From NCBI GenBank assembly GCA_038534135.1, contig JBCAXJ010000010.1, positions 40,623-104,622 on the forward strand: a stretch of DNA of 64,000 bases, read 5' to 3'. The DNA comes from Thermohalobaculum sp038534135. GTDB taxonomy: Bacteria; Pseudomonadota; Alphaproteobacteria; Rhodobacterales; Rhodobacteraceae. Of the stretch, positions 1-7,966 are shown one piece after another; the first letter of the stretch is position 1, and each line of letters begins with the position of its first letter. The notes beneath the pieces are model-generated. The model saw only the letters and a program-made list of their open reading frames with translations. It did not search any database and was not told the origin of the DNA. Made by a program: the position numbers and the translations under genes.

Positions 1-91
1 CGGCGATTTCGGGCAGGACAAACGTCACGTAATTTTCCGTTAACCGGTTATCGGGCGATCTCCCGCACCTTGGGAGACCACCAGATTGTGC

Positions 92-319
92 TCAGCCGCC
101 CTTCTTGTCTTTCGCGGCCACGACGCCGTAATCGATGGCGTCTTTCGTGGCCACGACGCCGTAGTCAATCGCGGTCTTGCCACTGCCCTGATCCTCCACT
201 GCGGAACCGCCGGTCTGATAGCTGGTGATCATGATGTCGGTCATTTCCAATTTCAGACCACCCGCGGCTTGATCGAGGTCGCCGTCATCCAGGGCCTCTG
301 GTGTTTTCTTGTCGGTCAT
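92..319 (-). CDS. Small protein with leader-peptide-like N-terminus (75 aa)
   Basis: A 75-residue acidic protein starting at ATG 319 with a GGAG ribosome site about 8 nt upstream. The N-terminus ends in DGDLDQAAGG, a double-glycine-like motif resembling leaders of exported or modified peptides; the remainder (about residues 22-75) carries two consecutive copies of an 11-residue unit AIDYGVVA(T/A)KD. The gene lies 33 nt downstream of a second small gene with a matching DTDLDVAAG motif, so the two look like divergent paralogues in one transcript. There is no predicted membrane helix. The family is not recognised with certainty. The peptide-precursor reading is inference from the motif alone; an ordinary small cytosolic protein is possible. 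Confidence 0.6.
   Translation of the reverse strand: MTDKKTPEALDDGDLDQAAGGLKLEMTDIMITSYQTGGSAVEDQGSGKTAIDYGVVATKDAIDYGVVAAKDKKGG
107..172. repeat. 33-bp in-frame tandem duplication
   Basis: Two adjacent 33-nt units (107-139 and 140-172) differ at only a few positions. They encode two copies of an 11-residue segment in the small protein on the minus strand, so the duplication preserves the frame. Confidence 0.8.
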
Positions 320-352
320 CTGAGTGTCTCCGTTTCTGGAAGGGATCGTGGT

Positions 353-541
353 TCAGGATTTGCGGGTGATGTATTCGTGGGTGAGCGTCAGCTCTTCCAT
401 CGCCACGTCTGATCCGGGGCGGTGGACAGCCTGCGAAAAGCTCTGAAGGTCCGACCAGGTCTTGTGATTGGCGCCTGCACCTGCGGCGACATCGAGATCG
501 GTATCGTCAATCTGCTCGGGCGTGTCGGGTGTCTTGGTCAC
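353..541 (-). CDS. Small protein with leader-peptide-like N-terminus (62 aa)
   Basis: A 62-residue protein. The start chosen is GTG at 541 because a perfect AGGAGG lies 5 nt upstream; an in-frame ATG at 580 would place that site inside the gene. The N-terminus (TKTPDTPEQIDDTDLDVAAG) parallels that of the next small gene downstream, with shared KTP and DLDxAAG elements, while the C-terminal parts differ. It lies between mlaF and the other small gene on the same strand and probably shares a transcript with the latter. There is no signal peptide of the usual Sec type and no recognisable catalytic motif. The function is unknown. Confidence 0.6.
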   Translation of the reverse strand: MTKTPDTPEQIDDTDLDVAAGAGANHKTWSDLQSFSQAVHRPGSDVAMEELTLTHEYITRKS

Positions 542-627
542 AACGTCCTCCTGCGGTGAAATTTGCAGGAACGATGCCATCGCTGATGCTCCCGGTCTGT
601 ACCGAATGCTACAGTTTTGGCGACGTG

Positions 628-1392
628 TTAACGGATCGCCTCGATCGGACCGTCCGGCAGGCCGTTGACGAACTGATGGACATAAGGGTTTTCGGTGCTG
701 TCGATCTCGCCGACCGGGCCTTCCCACTGGATCACGCCGTCGTGCAGCATGGCGACACGGTCGGCGATCTTGCGCACGCTGGTCATGTCGTGGGTGATGG
801 TCATCGCGGTCGCGCCCATCTCGACGACGATCTCGCGGATCAGGTCGTTGATCACGTCGGCCATGATCGGGTCGAGGCCCGTGGTCGGTTCGTCAAAGAA
901 GATGATCTCGGGTTCGGCGGCGATCGCACGGGCGAGCCCGACGCGCTTCTGCATCCCGCCCGACAGTTCCGCCGGATACAGATCTGCGACATCGGCCGTC
1001 AGACCAACCCGGCGCAGTTTCTCGATAGCGATGTCGCGCGCTTCGTCCTTGGTCTTGCGCCGCTTGCCCTGCAGCAGCCGGAACGAGACATTCTGCCAGA
1101 CCGGCAGCGAGTCAAACAGCGCGCCGCCCTGGAACAACATCCCGAACTTGTCGAGCTGTACCTCGCGCTTGCGGCCCCGCGCCTTGGTCACGTCCTCACC
1201 ATCCACCCGGATGATCCCTGAATCGGCTGTCAGGATGCCCAGCACGCATTTCAGCGTGACCGATTTGCCGGTGCCGGAGCCGCCGATGATGACCGTGGAA
1301 CTGCCAGGCTGTACCGACAGGTCCACACCGCACAGGATGTGCTTGGATCCGAACGACTTACGGACGCCGGCCATCTCGATTTTCGCGGTCAT
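628..1392 (-). CDS. mlaF: ABC transporter ATPase, MlaF-like (phospholipid/retrograde lipid transport)
   Basis: ATPase of the MlaFEDB-type importer that moves phospholipids between outer and inner membrane. The 254 residues show Walker A GGSGTGKS near residue 40, the signature LSGGMQKRVGLARA with the Met typical of this family, and Walker B IIFFDEPTTGLDP followed by the switch-region TITHDM. The length is normal. Its ATG overlaps the stop of the upstream permease gene by 4 nt, indicating translational coupling. No MlaD or MlaC homologue is visible downstream, where two small unrelated genes follow, so the remaining subunits must be encoded elsewhere. Confidence 0.93.
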   Translation of the reverse strand: MTAKIEMAGVRKSFGSKHILCGVDLSVQPGSSTVIIGGSGTGKSVTLKCVLGILTADSGIIRVDGEDVTKARGRKREVQLDKFGMLFQGGALFDSLPVWQNVSFRLLQGKRRKTKDEARDIAIEKLRRVGLTADVADLYPAELSGGMQKRVGLARAIAAEPEIIFFDEPTTGLDPIMADVINDLIREIVVEMGATAMTITHDMTSVRKIADRVAMLHDGVIQWEGPVGEIDSTENPYVHQFVNGLPDGPIEAIR

Positions 1393-2183
1393 GTTCCGAA
1401 CAGCGCTTCGGTCAGGAAGTAGTTCGAGGCGAGGATCAGGATCGATGCGATGACGACAGCCGAGCGGGTGGCGCCGCCCACGCCCTGCGCGCCGCGGCCC
1501 GAGTTGTACCCGGCATAGCAGCCCATCAGCGCGATGATGAAACCGAAGACCGCCGCCTTGATCAGGCCGGACGTGATGTCGCCGGCCGTCAGGAAATTCC
1601 AGGTGGTGTTGATGTAGGTGCCGGGCGAGAAATCGAGCCGTCCGATCCCGACCAGAAACCCGCCCATGATACCGATCACATCGCCGATGAACGCGAGGAT
1701 CGGCATGACGATCACGGCGGCCAGCAGGCGCGGCGCCACGAGGTACTTCATCGGGTTGGTCGACAGCGTGGTCAGTGCATCGATCTGCTCGGTCACCCGC
1801 ATGGTGGCAAGCTCTGCCGCGATCGATGTCGAGACGCGCCCGGCCACCATCAGGCCGACCAGAACCGGACCCAGTTCGCGCGTCATGGCGATGGCCACGA
1901 TGTTGGGGACGACCGCCTCGGCATTGAAACGCGCGCCGCCGGAATAGACCTGCAGCGCCAGCGCCCCGCCGGTGAACAATGTCGTGAGCCCGACCACCGG
2001 CAGCGAAAAGTAGCCGATGCGCAGAAGCTGGCGGCCAAGCTCGGTCATGTACCAGGGCGGAAACACGATGTGCGTGACGCCAGAGCCCGCGAACAGCGCC
2101 AGCTTACCGGTCGCCTGGCAGAGACCCAGTACCGCCGCTCCGATGGCCGCCACAAACCCTTGCAATAGCGTCAGTGCCGCCAT
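1389..2183 (-). CDS. mlaE: MlaE-family ABC transporter permease
   Basis: Membrane subunit of the MlaFE lipid transporter, 264 residues with about five to six hydrophobic helices. The central part has the conserved MlaE features TRELGPVLVGLMVAGRVSTSIAAELATMRVTEQIDAL, including the ELG and EQIDAL segments that contact the ATPase (listed here as family landmarks). An ATG start at 2183 is preceded by AGGAC. The gene is first in a two-gene unit with mlaF and overlaps it by 4 nt. Substrate specificity (phospholipid rather than sterol or toluene export) follows from the family and cannot be told from the sequence. Confidence 0.92.
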   Translation of the reverse strand: MAALTLLQGFVAAIGAAVLGLCQATGKLALFAGSGVTHIVFPPWYMTELGRQLLRIGYFSLPVVGLTTLFTGGALALQVYSGGARFNAEAVVPNIVAIAMTRELGPVLVGLMVAGRVSTSIAAELATMRVTEQIDALTTLSTNPMKYLVAPRLLAAVIVMPILAFIGDVIGIMGGFLVGIGRLDFSPGTYINTTWNFLTAGDITSGLIKAAVFGFIIALMGCYAGYNSGRGAQGVGGATRSAVVIASILILASNYFLTEALFGT

Positions 2184-2239
2184 CTGTCCTCACATTCCGT
2201 TCGCGGGGATATATCGGGCCGCCCTGCCCCTGCCAAGTC

Positions 2240-3130
2240 TTACGCGCCGGGTTTGAGTTCCCGTGCAATCTGACGAACGATCGGCATCGCCTGTTCCGGC
2301 GTCATGCCCGGTTTCAGCCGATCATCGTAGAGGATGCGCAGCAGCAGTTCGTCGTGCTCGGTCATCAGGGCAAACTCTTCGTCATCGTTGAACAGCGAGG
2401 GCCGCACGTCCGGGTGATCGTTCATCAGGCCCATGGTCTGGGCCAGTTCCTCCTCGATGCAGGACTCGGTCATCGGTGCGCGCAGGTCGGTGCGGATGAC
2501 GACGATGCCGAACTGGATGCGGCCGCGTTCGCCCTTGGCGTCATGCTCGGTATAGGACTGCCCGGCGCAGGGCGAATAGGACAGGTGCCAGATCTTCAGA
2601 AATTCGCCCAGCGCATCGTAGACCGACCTCTGATCCTCGCCGTCACGCTCGAATTCGAGCATCTTGATGACTTCGTCGAACTCGGCCCCGTCACCCAGGA
2701 TGACGAAGATGTTGGGTGGGTCTTCGCGCTCGGCGTTGACCAGGAAATCGTTGGACGGCTTGAAGCCGATGCCGGTGATCTTGGACAGATGGTCCATGAA
2801 CCCATAGATCTCGCGCCGGACCCCGGCCTTGGTGCCGCTCGCCGCGATGATCTGCAGCCGGATCTGCTCTTCCCAGCGCCGCAGCATCGGCGGGCGCTCG
2901 TCCTCTGGCACTTCGGCGCCCGTGCCGAACGGGTCCGGTTCCAGGTCGAAGGCGATGCGCCGGAAGTTCTCGACCAGAAGCCCCGCGTCCACGGGCGCGT
3001 CGGCTGGCTTGCGGTCAAGCCGCATGCCCCCGGCGAGCTTGGTCTGGAAGGTCCAGTCGTCCAGATCCGATTTCTTTGTGTCGACGCAGGCCGAGAGGCC
3101 GAGCAGCGCAAGCACAAGCAGCACACGCAT
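2240..3130 (-). CDS. DUF2927 family lipoprotein
   Basis: A 296-residue envelope protein whose first 15 residues form a short lipoprotein signal with the lipobox LSAC (Cys at about residue 15). The body matches my recollection of DUF2927 proteins common in Rhodobacterales: a soluble domain with the segment GQSYTEHDAKG, then CIEEELAQTMGL, which resembles the helix of a degenerate zinc-metalloprotease without a clear HExxH. It sits alone between alr and mlaE on the same strand with 56 nt to mlaE. The biochemical role is unknown; a periplasmic peptidase-like or structural role is only a guess. Confidence 0.8.
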   Translation of the reverse strand: MRVLLVLALLGLSACVDTKKSDLDDWTFQTKLAGGMRLDRKPADAPVDAGLLVENFRRIAFDLEPDPFGTGAEVPEDERPPMLRRWEEQIRLQIIAASGTKAGVRREIYGFMDHLSKITGIGFKPSNDFLVNAEREDPPNIFVILGDGAEFDEVIKMLEFERDGEDQRSVYDALGEFLKIWHLSYSPCAGQSYTEHDAKGERGRIQFGIVVIRTDLRAPMTESCIEEELAQTMGLMNDHPDVRPSLFNDDEEFALMTEHDELLLRILYDDRLKPGMTPEQAMPIVRQIARELKPGA

Positions 3131-3194
3131 GTATCAGGCTCCGAAGATCCAACGAACAGACCATAGTGCGAGCGCGCCAACACGCGCAACTGGC

Positions 3195-4262
3195 TTATTG
3201 GTGAAGCTCCGTGTCTTCGGTCTCGCTGTAGATGCGCCCATAGCGCGGCCCGAGCGAGGTCAGAATCTCGTGCCCGATGGTTCCGGCGGATTTTGCCAGG
3301 CGATCGATGTCCTGGTTGGGACCGATGATCTCGATCATGTCGCCGGCCCGGCACTCCAGACCGGTGACATCGAGCGTGATCAGGTCCATCGAGACACGTC
3401 CGGCCAACGGCACCGGTACGTCGCGCAGGTAGACATTGGCGCCGTGCCCCAGCGCTCGGATCAGACCGTCGGCATACCCCGCCGAGATCGTGGCGATTCG
3501 GGTCGGTCGCCGCGCCACGAAGGTCGCACCGTAGCCAACGGTTTCTCCCGGCGCGACGTCGCGCACCTGAATGACCGGGGACTCGACACGCACGACGGGG
3601 CGTGCATAGCGATAGGGCGCGCCGCCATAAAGCCCGATGCCGGGCCGGACCATGTCGAAATGGAAATCCGGGCCGAGCAGCATCCCCGCGGTGGCCGACA
3701 GGGACAGCCGGGCCTGCACCCCTTCGGTCATCTCGCAAAAGGTCTCGAGCTGCTGTTCGTTGAGCGGATCCGCCGGATCGTCGGCATTGCCCATATGGCT
3801 CATCACCAAGTCGACACAGTCTGGCAGCCGCCCGAGCGAGGCGAATTCCTTGGCCTCCATCCCCAGACGATTCATGCCGGTGTCGAGCTGGATCGCGCAG
3901 GGCGCATCTTCGTGCTCGAACCACGTGAAGGCCTGATTGGCGCTGTTCAGCACGGGCCGCAGGTCGTGCAGGCGGTAATCGAGCTGTTCCTCGGTCCCGT
4001 AGCCGCCCAGAATGTAGATCGCGCGGTCGTCGCCGATTGCTTCGCGCAGGGCAACGCCTTCGGCCGGCACGGCGACGAAGAAGGTCTCGACCCCGTCGCG
4101 GGCGAGCGCACGGCCAACCTCGGCGGCACCGCAGCCATAGCCGTCGCCCTTGACCACCGCCGCCGTCTCGACCTCGGGCAAGGACATGGAATCGAGCGCG
4201 ACCCAATTTGCCACGAGGGCGTCGAGATCGACGGTCAGGCGCGACGTCAGCGAGGTCGGCAT
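3195..4262 (-). CDS. alr: Alanine racemase
   Basis: PLP-dependent interconversion of L- and D-alanine for peptidoglycan. The start chosen is ATG 4262 (355 aa, the usual length); upstream codons to 4328 do not look like family sequence. The PLP lysine is K38 in AVVKGDGYGCG, which differs from the common VVKADAYGHG by having Gly for both Ala residues. The catalytic tyrosine region reads GETVGYGATF in the C-terminal beta-domain, and the C-terminal part has VSMDLITLDVT. It follows dnaB on the same strand after about 100 nt, an arrangement I associate with Rhodobacterales. The KGDGYG variant is worth noting but does not change any catalytic residue. Confidence 0.94.
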   Translation of the reverse strand: MPTSLTSRLTVDLDALVANWVALDSMSLPEVETAAVVKGDGYGCGAAEVGRALARDGVETFFVAVPAEGVALREAIGDDRAIYILGGYGTEEQLDYRLHDLRPVLNSANQAFTWFEHEDAPCAIQLDTGMNRLGMEAKEFASLGRLPDCVDLVMSHMGNADDPADPLNEQQLETFCEMTEGVQARLSLSATAGMLLGPDFHFDMVRPGIGLYGGAPYRYARPVVRVESPVIQVRDVAPGETVGYGATFVARRPTRIATISAGYADGLIRALGHGANVYLRDVPVPLAGRVSMDLITLDVTGLECRAGDMIEIIGPNQDIDRLAKSAGTIGHEILTSLGPRYGRIYSETEDTELHQ

Positions 4263-4364
4263 CGGGTTCGGCTCCGTGCGGGCATCATCTTGATGACCAT
4301 GTCTCGGGCACCCGCGCGTCGGCTTCAACCCCGTCAGGTGCGTCGAGATGGCGCCAGACCGGGG

Positions 4365-5861
4365 CTATTGGAAGTCCGCGCCGTTATATCCGCCACTGGG
4401 ACCGCCGTTGTAGCTGGGCTCGCGCACCGGATCCGAGAACTTGGTGTAGATGTCCTCGAAGTGCAGATCGACCGTGCCGATGGGCCCGTGGCGCTGTTTG
4501 CCGATGATGACCTCGGCCCGCCCGTGAAGGCGTTCGGCCTTCTGCATCCAGTCCGGGAACTTGTCATCATCCTCGGGCGGCTTGAGCCGGTCATGGTAGT
4601 AGCTTTCGCGGAAGACGAACATCACGACATCCGCGTCCTGCTCGATCGATCCGGATTCGCGCAGATCCGAAAGCTGCGGGCGCTTGTCGTCGCGGCTTTC
4701 GACCTGGCGCGAAAGCTGGGAGAGCGCGATGACCGGGATGTCGAGTTCCTTGGCGATGGCCTTCAGGCCTTGCGAGATTTCGGAGACCTCGTTCACGCGG
4801 CCCTGATCCTTGTTCGAGGCCGGGCGCAACAGTTGAAGGTAATCGACCACCAGCACGTCCAGACCGAACTGCCGCTTCAGGCGGCGCGCGCGGGCGGCAA
4901 GGCCCGAGATCGGCAGCGCGGGTGTGTCATCAATGTACAGCGGCGTGCGCTCGAGGTCCCGAGCCACTTCGAGGAAGGTGCGGAACTGATCCTCGGAAAG
5001 CTTGCCAGACAGAAGTTCGTGGCTCTTGATCCGTGCCTCGGCGGCCAGAATACGGTTGGCGAGTTGTTCCGACGACATCTCGAGCGAAAAGAAGCCGACG
5101 ACGCCGCCATCCACCGTGCCCTCGCTGCCATCGGGCTTGGTGCCCTTGCGGTGCTTGCGCGCGATGTTGAAGGCGATGTTGGTCGCGAGCGCTGTCTTGC
5201 CCATGGACGGGCGGCCCGCAAGGATCAGCAGGTCCGACGGGCGGAAGCCGCCCAGCTTGTAGTCCAACTCACCCAGGCCCGAGGAGATCCCGGCCAGCCC
5301 GCCGCCCCGCTGGAACGCGGCGTTGACCATGTTCGCGGCATCAGTCGCGGCCTTGGCGAAGGACACGAAGCCGCCTTCATATTTGCCCTTCTCGGCGAGC
5401 GAGTAGAGCGATTGCTCTGCCTCGGTAATCTGCTCGGGCGGCTCGCTTTCATGGGAGAAGTCCGTGGCGCGCCCCTGGATCTCGTCACCGATGCGGATCA
5501 GCTCGCGCCGCATCGACAGATCGCGGAGGATCCGGGCGTAGTCGGGCGCGGCCACGGTCGAGGTCGACGCCCCGGCCAGCCGGACCAGATAGTCGCGCCC
5601 GCCAAGCTCGGTCAGACCTTCCTCCTGCTGGAGATAGGTCGCCAAGGTGCGTTCGTCGGCGCGGACATTGCGCTGGATCAGGCGGGTGAGCGTCTCGAAG
5701 ATCTTGCCATGCACCGGATCGTAGAAGTGATGCGGCTCGATGATCGCGGCGACGCGATCGAAGATCTCGTTGTTCAGGAGCAACGCGCCCAGCAGCGCCT
5801 GCTCGGCTTCGATATTGTACGGATTAAGCCGTACGTCAGCGATCTGACTGCCGTCTGCCAT
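4365..5861 (-). CDS. dnaB: Replicative DNA helicase DnaB
   Basis: Hexameric 5'-3' replication fork helicase. The 498-residue protein has the N-terminal primase-interacting domain (residues about 15-115, NIEAEQALLGALL) and a RecA-like C-terminal domain with Walker A GRPSMGKTA at about 217, Walker B LDVLVVDYLQLL, and the arginine-rich KQRHGPIGTVDLHFE near the end. The start is ATG 5861 because GAGGGG lies 4 nt upstream; a GTG at 5882 is an alternative with a poorer site. The gene is transcribed divergently from an SDR gene, and the shared upstream region holds several DnaA-box-like sites. Confidence 0.96.
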   Translation of the reverse strand: MADGSQIADVRLNPYNIEAEQALLGALLLNNEIFDRVAAIIEPHHFYDPVHGKIFETLTRLIQRNVRADERTLATYLQQEEGLTELGGRDYLVRLAGASTSTVAAPDYARILRDLSMRRELIRIGDEIQGRATDFSHESEPPEQITEAEQSLYSLAEKGKYEGGFVSFAKAATDAANMVNAAFQRGGGLAGISSGLGELDYKLGGFRPSDLLILAGRPSMGKTALATNIAFNIARKHRKGTKPDGSEGTVDGGVVGFFSLEMSSEQLANRILAAEARIKSHELLSGKLSEDQFRTFLEVARDLERTPLYIDDTPALPISGLAARARRLKRQFGLDVLVVDYLQLLRPASNKDQGRVNEVSEISQGLKAIAKELDIPVIALSQLSRQVESRDDKRPQLSDLRESGSIEQDADVVMFVFRESYYHDRLKPPEDDDKFPDWMQKAERLHGRAEVIIGKQRHGPIGTVDLHFEDIYTKFSDPVREPSYNGGPSGGYNGADFQ

Positions 5862-5933
5862 CGTGCCCCTCGTTACTTTCACGCAGGCTTCCGGGACTAG
5901 ATCTTCGCTGCGCTGTTGGGAACACCACTATAT

Positions 5934-6017
5934 CGGGGATAACGCGGATAACAATGGGGATAAATCGCAACCCCCTCTGGACGCTGGATTCTTTTCCGTG
6001 GATGACTCTGTGGACAA
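5934..6017. promoter_or_regulatory. Cluster of DnaA-box-like sequences upstream of dnaB
   Basis: Five 9-mers in the same orientation resemble TGTGGATAA (the complement of TTATCCACA): 5934-5942 (7/9), 5943-5951 (7/9), 5955-5963 (8/9), 5997-6005 (7/9) and 6009-6017 (8/9). They lie 73-156 nt upstream of the dnaB start and before the SDR start at 6045. The density suggests DnaA binding and control of dnaB transcription; this is inference, since degenerate boxes occur by chance and no footprint is available. Confidence 0.45.
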
Positions 6018-6044
6018 GAACAACACTGTCACAAAACCGAGGGC

Positions 6045-6740
6045 ATGATGTCAAGAACCTGCGTGATCACCGGTGGCACGAGTGGAATCGGTCAGGCGAC
6101 GGCCGCACTTTTGCAGAGCGCGGGCTGGGCAGTGACGGTCACGGGCCTGACGCCGGAAGAACTGGAGGCGACGCCCGGTGCGGTGGCGCTGGACGTGCGT
6201 GACGGGGATGCGGTGCGGGCGTTCTTCGAGCAGTTCGAGACATTGGACGGCCTGGTCAACGCCGCCGGCATGTCCGGCATCGAGAACGACCAGACCGATC
6301 CCGAGTGGTTCGCGACCGTGATCGACGTGAACCTGACGGGCACGATGCGCTGCTGCAAGGCGGCCTATCCGGCGCTGGTTGCATCGGGGGGTTCCGTAGT
6401 CAACATCGCGTCGATCCTGGGCTTTGTCTCGGGTCTTGGGTCACCCGCATATTCGGCGTCGAAGGCCGGGGTCGTGAACCTGACCCGCGCGCTGGGCGCG
6501 ATGTGGGCGCAGGACGGCGTGCGCGTGAACGCTGTCGCACCCGGCTATATCGAAACGCCGATGACGGAGCCTGTTCGGCAAATGAACGAGCGCGCCGCGC
6601 GCGTGATGAACCGCACGCACATGAAACGGTTCGGGCAGCCCAGCGAAGTTGCCGAGTTGATCGCCTGGCTACTCTCGGACAAAGCGAGCTTCGTGACCGG
6701 CTCGACCCATGCGGTCGATGGCGGGTATCTGGCGACCTGA
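6045..6740 (+). CDS. Short-chain dehydrogenase/reductase (classical SDR)
   Basis: A 231-residue NAD(P)-dependent oxidoreductase with the classical SDR layout: TGGTSGIG cofactor loop at residues about 9-16, LDV acidic region, NAAG at about 85, catalytic Ser in NIASILG, YSASK (Tyr and Lys) at about 147-151, and PGYIETPM after the active site. An ATGATG pair allows starts at 6045 or 6048. It is divergent from dnaB and convergent with the threonine aldolase gene, 14 nt from its end, so it is probably a single-gene unit. The substrate cannot be inferred. Confidence 0.88.
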   Translation: MMSRTCVITGGTSGIGQATAALLQSAGWAVTVTGLTPEELEATPGAVALDVRDGDAVRAFFEQFETLDGLVNAAGMSGIENDQTDPEWFATVIDVNLTGTMRCCKAAYPALVASGGSVVNIASILGFVSGLGSPAYSASKAGVVNLTRALGAMWAQDGVRVNAVAPGYIETPMTEPVRQMNERAARVMNRTHMKRFGQPSEVAELIAWLLSDKASFVTGSTHAVDGGYLAT

Positions 6741-6754
6741 CGCGTTGGCGCGTC

Positions 6755-7783
6755 TCAGCCGAGAAGCTCGCCGAAGGCATCCAGCAGCGTGTCGGCCTGC
6801 GCGGCATCCACGTCGAGATGGGTGACCACGCGCATCCGATGCCTGCCAAGGGCACCGACCCTGATACCCTTCTCGCCCATGCTGGCCACGACGGCATCCG
6901 CCTCGGGCCCATCGGGGGCCAGGTCGAAGATGACGATGTTGGTGTCCACCGGCAGAACCGCCTTCACGCCCGACAGCGCCGCCAGCCGAGTGCCGACTGA
7001 CTGCGCCAGAGCATGATCTTCGGCCAGACGGTCAATGGTGTGGTCAAGTGCGTAGAGGCACATGGTCGCCAGCACGCCCGACTGGCGCATTGCACCGCCC
7101 CAGCGCTGTTTTAGCCGCCAAGCCTCGTCGATGAAGTCCTTGCTGCCCGCCAGGACCGCGCCAACCGGACAGCCGAGCCCCTTGGTGAAGTCGAGCCAGA
7201 CACTGTCGCAGAGCCCGCCCCAGGTGGAGGCCTCGACCCCCGAGGCGACCACGGCGTTCATCAGGCGCGCACCGTCCAGGTGCACGGCAAGCCCGCCCGA
7301 CCGGCCAGCCTCGATCACGGCTTTGAAGCGGTCCAGCGGCCAGACGGCACCGCCGCCGAAATTCATCGTCTGCTCGAGCGAGAGCAACCGGCTGCGCGGT
7401 TCGTACCGCGAGCCCGAGCGCAGGGCACCGGTCACATCCGCCGCATCGAACTGGCCGTTCCCGCCGTCGAGCATGTGCATCATCACGCCCGAGAACGCCG
7501 CCGGACCGCCGCCTTCCGCTGTGATGATGTGGCTGAGCCGGTGACAGATCACCTCGTCACCGGGGCGAGTGTGGGCCGCGATGGCGATCTCGTTACAGAT
7601 GGTCCCCGACGGCATGAAGACCGCCGCCTCGTGCCCCAACAGATCGGCAACACGGTCGCAAAGCCGAAGGGTCGTCGGGTCACGCCCGCTCTGTTCGTCG
7701 CCGGTTTCGGCCGTCAGGACCGTCTCCAGCATTGCCCGGCTGGGCCGCGTCTGGGTGTCGGAGTAAAAATTGCAGCGTTCCAT
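6755..7783 (-). CDS. ltaE: Low-specificity threonine aldolase (PLP, beta-eliminating lyase family)
   Basis: Cleaves threonine or allo-threonine to glycine and acetaldehyde. The start at ATG 7783 gives 342 residues beginning NFYSDTQTRP, the normal N-terminus of the family; the frame extends upstream but without family sequence. Landmarks are SGTICNEIAI, the HLDGARL segment and the PLP lysine in LDFTKGLGCPVGA. The gene lies downstream of the rplI terminator and ends 14 nt from the convergent SDR gene. It could equally act on other beta-hydroxy amino acids, as the family is broad. Confidence 0.87.
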   Translation of the reverse strand: MERCNFYSDTQTRPSRAMLETVLTAETGDEQSGRDPTTLRLCDRVADLLGHEAAVFMPSGTICNEIAIAAHTRPGDEVICHRLSHIITAEGGGPAAFSGVMMHMLDGGNGQFDAADVTGALRSGSRYEPRSRLLSLEQTMNFGGGAVWPLDRFKAVIEAGRSGGLAVHLDGARLMNAVVASGVEASTWGGLCDSVWLDFTKGLGCPVGAVLAGSKDFIDEAWRLKQRWGGAMRQSGVLATMCLYALDHTIDRLAEDHALAQSVGTRLAALSGVKAVLPVDTNIVIFDLAPDGPEADAVVASMGEKGIRVGALGRHRMRVVTHLDVDAAQADTLLDAFGELLG

Positions 7784-7907
7784 GGGGGGTGACCTGTCAG
7801 GAGATTCGTTGCCTGCACCCTGCCCAAAAGAAAAACGGCGCGCCAGTGGTGACATGGCGGGGGTCGAGAGACGGGGGGAAGGCGCTGGTTCGAACATCTT
7901 CGCCCGA

Positions 7908-7940
7908 AATAAAAAAGGCGCGCCACCCGGGCGCGCCTTT
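7908..7940 (-). terminator. Rho-independent terminator of the rpsF-rpsR-rplI operon
   Basis: Read on the minus strand, this is an 11-bp stem AAAGGCGCGCC / GGCGCGCCTTT with a 5-nt loop CGGGT, followed by TTTTTTATTT. It lies about 25 nt past the rplI stop codon and is a textbook intrinsic terminator. Confidence 0.9.
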
Positions 7941-7966
7941 GTGTTCGTGGGTCGGTATCGCGCGGA

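Noticed and set aside
2829..5900. A plus-strand open frame of over 1000 codons across alr and dnaB
   Set aside because: It is antisense to well-conserved alr and dnaB, has shadow-type composition and no family motifs; long antisense frames are normal at this GC content.
7880..7900. GGTTCGAAC T-loop-like sequence suggesting a tRNA
   Set aside because: No matching acceptor, D or anticodon arms can be folded around it.
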